Of a stretch of DNA of 64,000 nt, positions 58,736 to 64,000 are shown piece after piece. Location of the stretch: positions 27,069,501 to 27,133,500 of the forward strand of contig NC_088916.1 of assembly GCF_963576675.1 (NCBI RefSeq), given 5' to 3'. Under the pieces are notes generated by a model. That model saw only the letters and a program-made list of their open reading frames with translations. It had not been told where the DNA came from and searched no databases. The position numbers were made by a program, and so were the translations under genes. How positions within the stretch are numbered: the first letter of the stretch is position 1; the number at the start of each line of letters is the position of its first letter. The stretch is from Euphorbia lathyris. Its lineage: Eukaryota > Streptophyta > Magnoliopsida > Malpighiales > Euphorbiaceae.

Positions 58736-59015
58736 GAAAGATTCTTAATAATTTGAAGAGTCTTCAAGATGCCGTTGAAGTTGGGTTTTAACTCTCTCTA
58801 CTCAAATTTCAACTCAAAATACGACTAAAACGCTATTGAAAATGCTATTAATCTCATTACTCAAGCCCCTTTTTTAAGGGTTTTTATACTCTTTTCTCTC
58901 TTTTGCTATACATGCCTCCTGTAAAGGTCTACTTTTTAATTTTTGTTTGGTTTATATATTTATTTACTTATATCTTTTTATCCTCTGTTTAATTTCACCT
59001 TTGAGGGTTCGGCTA
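58736..59015. other. AT-rich non-coding DNA
   Basis: No gene or repeat structure recognised. Confidence 0.4.
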
Positions 59016-59114
59016 AAAGTAAGTCTTACTTTGTTTTTACCACCATTGGATGAACTTACTTTGTTAAAGTCCATTACCATCCAATGGTGAAAAAAACAAA
59101 GTAAGACTTACTTT
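59016..59114. repeat. Hairpin, 37-bp arms
   Basis: Arms 59016-59052 and 59078-59114 pair at 35 of 37 positions (AAAGTAAGTCTTACTTTG ... CACCATTGGATG) with a 25-nt loop. A small MITE or stem-loop; a related TTACTTTGT inverted motif is at 11890-11925. Confidence 0.8.
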
Positions 59115-59336
59115 GTAAAACACAAAGTAACCATAGAAGACACCTCATTTTTTATTCTTTTATTTTATGTTTGATAAAATTTTGAAATAACTGTTTTTTT
59201 AGCATAAAAGCAAGTAAAATTCCAACAACAAACATTAAAATGGAATATGTAAAGGGTGTTGTTAAACCCAGCCCCAAATTCCCACCCCTAGCCCCATGAA
59301 AGGACGAAAATGCCCTTTCATGGGTTTTGGGAGGGG

Positions 59337-59554
59337 AAAAGCTATTTTTTTTGCCAATCCGACACGCGGGCGTGTGGATATCACGCCTTATCGCGTGGTC
59401 GGGCGTATGAGTATCACGCCTCACCGTGTGGTCGGGCGTGATAGCCCCATGCCTCACCGCAAGGTCGGGCAGTTGGCTGTCACGTCCGACCACGCGGTGA
59501 GGCGTGATATCCACACGTCCGCGTGTCGGATTGGCAAAAAAAAAATAGCTTTTT
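59337..59554. repeat. GC-rich palindromic array, 3' side of the transposase gene
   Basis: Outer arms of about 50 bp pair nearly perfectly (GCCAATCCGACACGCGGGCG with its inverted copy, extending into AAAAGCTATTTTTTTT). Inside are units related to GGGCGTATGAGTATCACGCC and CACCGTGTGGTCGGGCGTG. It lies between the transposase stop codon and the left end of the MULE. Confidence 0.9.
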
Positions 59555-59640
59555 AACCCCGTAAATAGTTCGTTAAACCCGTAAATAGGCCGTTAAACCC
59601 GTAAATAGGCCGTTAAAACCGTAACTACAGAATTATACTT
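59555..59640. repeat. 20-bp tandem repeat, about 4 copies
   Basis: GTTAAACCCGTAAATAGGCC units lie next to the palindromic array. The TTAAACCC core is also part of the MULE terminal repeat. Confidence 0.85.
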
Positions 59641-59730
59641 AAAACCTAAAAATACCATATAATTTAGTCCTAAAATCAGTAAAAATAATATAAGTTAATT
59701 AATAAATATTATTAAGCACAACATATAAAA

Positions 59731-62700
59731 CTAATATAATCTAGTCCAAGCCTCTCTCCTTTCAGCGTATAGATTCTCCAAGTGACGAACACTTGGATGA
59801 CAAAATAAACGCCATTGGGTGGCAATGGGAGGCACTGGAAATGTAGGATGTAAATAAAGACGTATGTAGTGATGATAACTCCCCAAATGACAAATCACAA
59901 TCTCTCGCTCTGGTGGTCTTCCATCGTCCGAACGCATCGGCAGTATAGTGCAACATCCTAACTGTTGTGTAATAAAGAGAAAAATTACTGCGTTCAATAT
60001 AGATGCATCAACAAATAAGTCATCCGGACTCACCATCCAGTGGGACTCACCACAACCCGCTCCTGCCCATTTAATACGTGTGAGGGCAGCATCAAATCCG
60101 TTCCCGTACACTGGCGCATATAGATCACAGTTTGCCCGCATCTCATTCTCTATGAGCACTCTCATCAGCTTCCACTCCTCTTGGTTATAGGTGATGGCAT
60201 CGGCTAAAACACGAAATCCACAGTTACCATTTGCTACAACATCATGGAATCCAGTAATAAATGGTATGATGAGACCTTGAACCCGATGTAAATGGTGGTA
60301 ACCGGCGATATCCGCATCAAATCCGACTGAAAATATTAATATATGAAATTTATCAATAAAAATATATTTACTTTAACTTCAACATATATATAAATGAAAT
60401 AAAATATACCTGACATCTGGCTGTTATGCACAGATGAGGATGAGGAACGGCCTCGACTACGACTACTCCTCGAACCTGAGGACCGTGCTCGACCTCTTGG
60501 TGCCTGACTGTACTCCCATGCACTCGGATTTCGTTTCGTCGACGAATTTCCCTTTGGTCTATCCCTAACAGTGTCTTTGACCTCAGGTTCTTTGAAGCCA
60601 CTCTGTTCCGGGTTTATCTGATCATGAATGTACATTGATATGCAACGCACCATTGAAGGATCTAATTTTTCAACCTTTTCCACAAGAGATTGAAAAAATC
60701 GGTGATTCTCAGACCCGTCAGCATATACTGGAGTAGTAACTGGTATGTCACTCAACCCTTCAAACGCAAGAGATCTCCAAAAAGGATGGATGCGGTCAAC
60801 ACAGACCGATTCATCTGTGTCAATATATGTTTTAAGCTCACATGCACACGGAATGCTATGAGTCATGGGCAACACGCATCCGCATTCACTTACCACATCC
60901 ATACTCAATCCGTGCATCCGCTTGAGCTCAGCATTTAGTACAGCCAAGCAGTAATGTGAAACGTGTAAGTCGAGATACATGAAAGGTGCTCCACAGTGAT
61001 TCACCGCAGATCTTCTTCTCGACTCCTCGAGTGAGTATCTGATTATATACAGTGAAGGATTACAAAACTAATGTATTAAATTTTAAAAGATTAAAGCAAA
61101 TAACAGAATAAATGTCTTACTTGATCGCCTCGATCTGAGCCTCAATGTCCTTGTGCACCTTCGCCCACACTGTATCGAGTGCACCAGTAGATGAATTCAA
61201 CCACTGTTTTAACTGTGTATGGGAACTCTCCACTCGACAGGTTGTGGTGTTTCCTAAGTGCAACACCTTGTTCGTCCATGCTCGACAAAACTTCTCTTTA
61301 TGCACTAGCCATGTGGTCTCCACATAATCTATCACATGAGGCCAGTTGCCAGTAGTATTCTTCATGGCTACCACTGCCGCCTCATATTCGGCTACTATCG
61401 GGGCTTCAATTATACGTTTCCATTTGGAATTCTTAAAAATTTCACCAAACTGCTTCATTCCACTCAACTTGCCTACTCTATCCTCCACATCTTTATTAAT
61501 ATGCCATGTGCACAATAAATGATGACTATGAGGAAATACCTCACGAACCGGCCTCATCAGTCCTAACTCCCGGTCTGTAGCAATGGCTGTCGGATGCACA
61601 TCAGGTTGGAGCAAAAGCTTCAATTTTTGTAACACCCACATATAACTACCCTCAGTTTCATTCTTCATGATTGCATAGGCGATCAAGAAGTTTTTGTTTG
61701 AAGGCGCCATTCCAATGATTTCAAAGAATGGCATCTTATACTTGTTTGTTTTATATGTTGAATCCATACCAACAAACAAGTAATAAGATCGGAACAGTGT
61801 GATCGATGTTGGATGTGCCATAAATAAGTGAGTCACGACATTGCTGCCCGGCACCGCTTGCGTCCAATGTATGTAGTCCTTATCTATAGCAAGCCGATAA
61901 AACTGACCGATTACATCCTGACCCTCAAAGCTCTCAGTCCTGATTTTCTCCCTGTAATTATAGATATGTCTTTGTGTCGGGCAATCCTCTGGATGTTTTT
62001 CTTTGATTGCAGCAAAAATCGCGCAAGACTTAGCTTGAGCTGAACTCATTTCACGAACAAGTTTTTTGGAAGCCGGGCTTAGTCCGCTCATCTGTCTGTA
62101 GCCCTGACGATATACAGCCAACTGATGACAGTGCTGTCCTCTATCTCCAGGAATCCCATTCACCACCCAACCGCCAAATTCAGCGATTTCCATAACCTTT
62201 ATCTGGAATTTGCAACCACAGAACTTTGTTTTTGTATTCTTCCGTAGTATAACATCTATATCCATATCATTTTTCCTTTTATAATTCTTAACACCACGAG
62301 CACATTTAACCAATATCCACTTTGACTTGCACCCCGTCTTGTGCGACGCTGTGGTTAACTCGAACCCGATCCCAATTGCCGTCTGTTTTGCCCAGTTAAC
62401 AGCTTCATGATATGTTTGAAACGTTTGTTTGGGAAAAAACTGCGAGCTGTAATCTATGCCGTTTCCGTCAAATTCTTCCCACGAAACCTCCTGTAAATGA
62501 TAAATAACGAACATTACATTCCAAAACGTGACATTTCTACAGCGTTTCGGTGTCTAAACCCGAAAAACAGCCACAAATATGCTCGGGCGTGTGAGCATCA
62601 CGCCCCACCTCATGGTGGGGCGTATGAGCATCACGCCTCACCTCATGGTGGGGCGTATGAGTATCACGTCCCACCATATGGTGGGGCGTGTGGCTATCAC

Positions 62701-62900
62701 GCCCCACCATGTGGTGGGGCGTGATACTCATACGCCCCACCATGAGGTGAGGCGTGATGCTCACACGCCCGAGTGCTGAACCATATATTTTTTTTCAATT
62801 CAAATTACAGAAATGCAAGGAAGTTCAATCGGAAAAATACCTCCAATTCAGACACAGCATCACTCCCGTCTACTCTCGGTGATAACGGATCTTCTTCCAT
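59731..62900 (-). CDS. MULE transposase with SWIM and C-terminal OTU domains (4 exons, 884 aa)
   Basis: Exons on the minus strand are 62900-62841, 62490-61121, 61038-60410 and 60326-59731, all with GT..AG junctions. The summed length is 2,655 nt and the frame stays open to TAG. An N-terminal FAR1/WRKY-GCM1-like zinc region lies at residues 75-145 (CGCKF ... HCHQL). The MULE catalytic core follows, with D263 (GMDSTYKTN), D326 (TDRE), the CxxH motif at 347-350 (CTWH) and E441 (RVESSH). A SWIM-like zinc motif is near 529-543, where the usual final H is C (PCAC). An RS-rich basic stretch precedes an OTU cysteine protease-like domain whose nucleophile is C722 (NGNCGFR), with a later HYIRL. It should act in the nucleus on the element ends. 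The OTU role is unknown. Confidence 0.88.
62582..62772. repeat. Giant palindrome of 33-bp units inside transposase intron 1
   Basis: About 190 bp reads almost the same on both strands, centred on CCCACCATATGGTGGG near 62676. It is built from units such as CACGCCCCACCTCATGGTGG and GGGCGTATGAGTATCACG, each itself a hairpin. It lies within intron 1 (62491-62840). Its units match those of the array at 59337-59554. Confidence 0.92.
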
Positions 62901-63052
62901 CAAACGTGTTGTCTTTGATTCGGATGAAAATGTATTTGGGAGACTTTGAGAGAGTTTGGGAGGGATTCAAATTTTCAATTTTTGTTCAAAGGGCGGTTAG
63001 GTCTTTTTCCGAGATTGGAAGTGTGAATATAGGGCTGGGTTTAGTAACCCAC

Positions 63053-63425
63053 ATATGTAAATTGAACGGTTTTAAGAGTGAGGTGCGTGTAATTGCTTGT
63101 ATACTTGTGACAAGTTGTTATAAGGAGGAGGGTTAATGATTAATTTAAAAAAAAGGAGGGTTAATTAGTTGAACTTCTATTTTGTTCAATGATTGTAATT
63201 GAGAGCCAAAAATGTAGTAAGCTCCGCTAAATATTAAATAATGAAAAATATAGAAAATAAAACATGGATGTAGTGGATAATTGATAAATGGATCACAAAA
63301 ACCGTGTGTAATACTATTTGTTACGGAATCTCCTCTTCCTCTGCCTTAAACGGGCTCAAACCAAAACTATATACTCACCTCTCATCATCTCTTTTCGCAT
63401 CAGCGAAACGGAATTCATAATCCTA
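63053..63425 (+). promoter_or_regulatory. Upstream region of the ABC1K gene, shortened by the MULE
   Basis: Only about 370 bp separate the MULE end from the kinase ATG. There is AT-rich sequence and a pyrimidine-rich leader (TCTCCTCTTCCTCTGCC, from 63330). No sharp TATA box can be assigned. Confidence 0.4.
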
Positions 63426-63803
63426 ATGTCATTCCCCTCAGAAATGTCACTACTCTGTTCTCCGCGGCCTATGCCCCCTTTTCCCGCCATTTGGAACTCT
63501 AATTTTCCGCTCGGAACTCCTAAACCACTTCCGTACAGGTCGTTTCCTCAGCCTCTGCGAGCTGTTACCCGTCGCAATGAGGATATCGATGCTTTTACGC
63601 TGAAGTCTGGTTATATGTTCGAGCTCAGTGCCACAGAAGCCGACACTTTAATTGATTACGATATTAAAAGAATTGCTACAATTTATAGGAAGAAGCCTTT
63701 GATTTTGTTTCGTAGATTGTTTCAGATTGGTACCTCATTTGGCTGGTGGTTTGCGGCTCGCTATTATGATAGCCTCGCCGAGAAATCTGATCTCATGTTC
63801 AAG
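63426..63803 (+). CDS. ABC1-like (aarF/UbiB) kinase, first exon, probably chloroplast
   Basis: ATG at 63426 opens a 126-codon exon ending in AAG before the donor GTTTGA. The first 50 residues are rich in S, P and F with few acidic residues, as in a chloroplast transit peptide. The following part (YDIKRIATIYRKKP, RRLFQIGTSFGWWFAARYYD) matches the segment just before the kinase core of plant ABC1K proteins. The catalytic domain must lie in exons beyond the window. Family members act on prenyl-lipid metabolism in plastoglobules or mitochondria. Family assignment is from recognition only, and an upstream in-frame extension without ATG is ignored. Confidence 0.7.
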
Positions 63804-64000
63804 GTTTGAGAATTCAGAAGTTAGAAAAATTGTTTGATATTTATTATTACTATATTTTTTCTAAAAGAGTATATATCAGAAGGTGCTGATATCCATTGGA
63901 CTAAATATAAGATGGACGTTTGAGCGGGGTTTTTAAGTGTTTAAATTTCGAAGGTTTTATTCTTATTTTATGTTTTGCGTGTTTTATATGTAATAGCTTT
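63804..64000 (+). other. Start of intron 1 of the ABC1K gene
   Basis: AT- and T-rich sequence after the GTTTGAG donor; no acceptor before the window ends. Confidence 0.6.

Larger units (their letters stand above)
59254..63052 (-). mobile_element. Autonomous-looking MULE with transposase-OTU gene
   Basis: 3,799 bp, flanked by a perfect 9-bp duplication ATATGTAAA (59245-59253 and 63053-63061). The ends are inverted: GGGTGTTGTTAAACCCAGCC on the left and GTGGGTTACTAAACCCAGCC read from the right, aligned without gaps for at least 42 bp at about 70 percent. Inside is a four-exon minus-strand gene with no visible frame break, plus two GC-rich palindromic arrays. It carries what an autonomous Mutator-like element needs. 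Recent age is suggested by the perfect duplication and intact gene. Confidence 0.9.

Noticed and set aside
62582..62772. CRISPR-like array
   Set aside because: Units abut without unique spacers and the context is a plant transposon.
62497..62779. Overlapping ORFs on both strands with HMVGR-type repeats
   Set aside because: Translations of the palindromic DNA array in the transposase intron; both strands open because the sequence is self-complementary.
1..64000. tRNA or rRNA genes
   Set aside because: I looked for obvious tRNA-like or rRNA-like stretches and saw none; only tRNA-complementary primer binding sites in the copia elements. A tRNAscan run would settle it.

Overview
The window looks like nuclear DNA of a flowering plant, most likely a eudicot. 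It is AT-rich, genes are sparse and intron-bearing, and most of the sequence is transposable elements: Ty1-copia elements of two lineages (one SIRE-like with an envelope-like gene), plant L1 LINEs ending in an RNase H domain, Mutator-like elements (MULEs), Helitrons, hAT-like and Tourist-like MITEs, and large solo LTRs. I cannot name the species.

Host genes. An oxidoreductase of the Gfo/Idh/MocA family (minus strand, two exons, 1810-5822) and the first exon of an ABC1-type (aarF/UbiB-like) putative chloroplast kinase (plus strand, from 63426, running off the window) are the only convincing intact host genes. There are also a truncated small heat shock protein N-terminus with a 55-codon ORF beside it (39.5-39.9 kb), and scattered remains of a DUF1985-type gene (17.5-23.6 kb).

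Layout. 1-1.8 kb: intergenic with a hAT-like element. 1.8-5.8 kb: oxidoreductase. 5.97-11.58 kb: young copia element, 151 bp upstream of the oxidoreductase ATG and in the same orientation. 12.29-13.66 kb: Pack-MULE-like foldback element carrying a gene fragment. 14.7-16.1 kb: Tourist-like and MULE MITEs. 17.5-23.6 kb: dead DUF1985 gene cut by a large solo LTR that itself holds a second solo LTR. 24.2-24.9 kb: foldback element. 25.56-37.56 kb: tandem Helitron 5' ends interrupted by a LINE (itself cut by a SIRE-family solo LTR) and by a 2.6 kb solo LTR. 38-41.6 kb: small fragments. 41.7-57.8 kb: a second LINE split by a complete 12 kb SIRE-like element. 59.25-63.05 kb: a MULE with matching 9-bp target duplications, an apparently intact four-exon 884-codon transposase gene ending in an OTU protease-like domain, and two GC-rich giant palindromes. 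63.4 kb to end: the kinase gene.

Most likely to repay follow-up: the MULE-OTU element with its palindromic arrays (one inside its first intron), the Pack-MULE, the Helitron tandem array, the separate promoter-like leader of the SIRE envelope-like gene, and the copia LTR pointing into the oxidoreductase. Splice sites, target duplications and terminal repeats were read by eye. Family names rest on recognised motifs, not on database searches.
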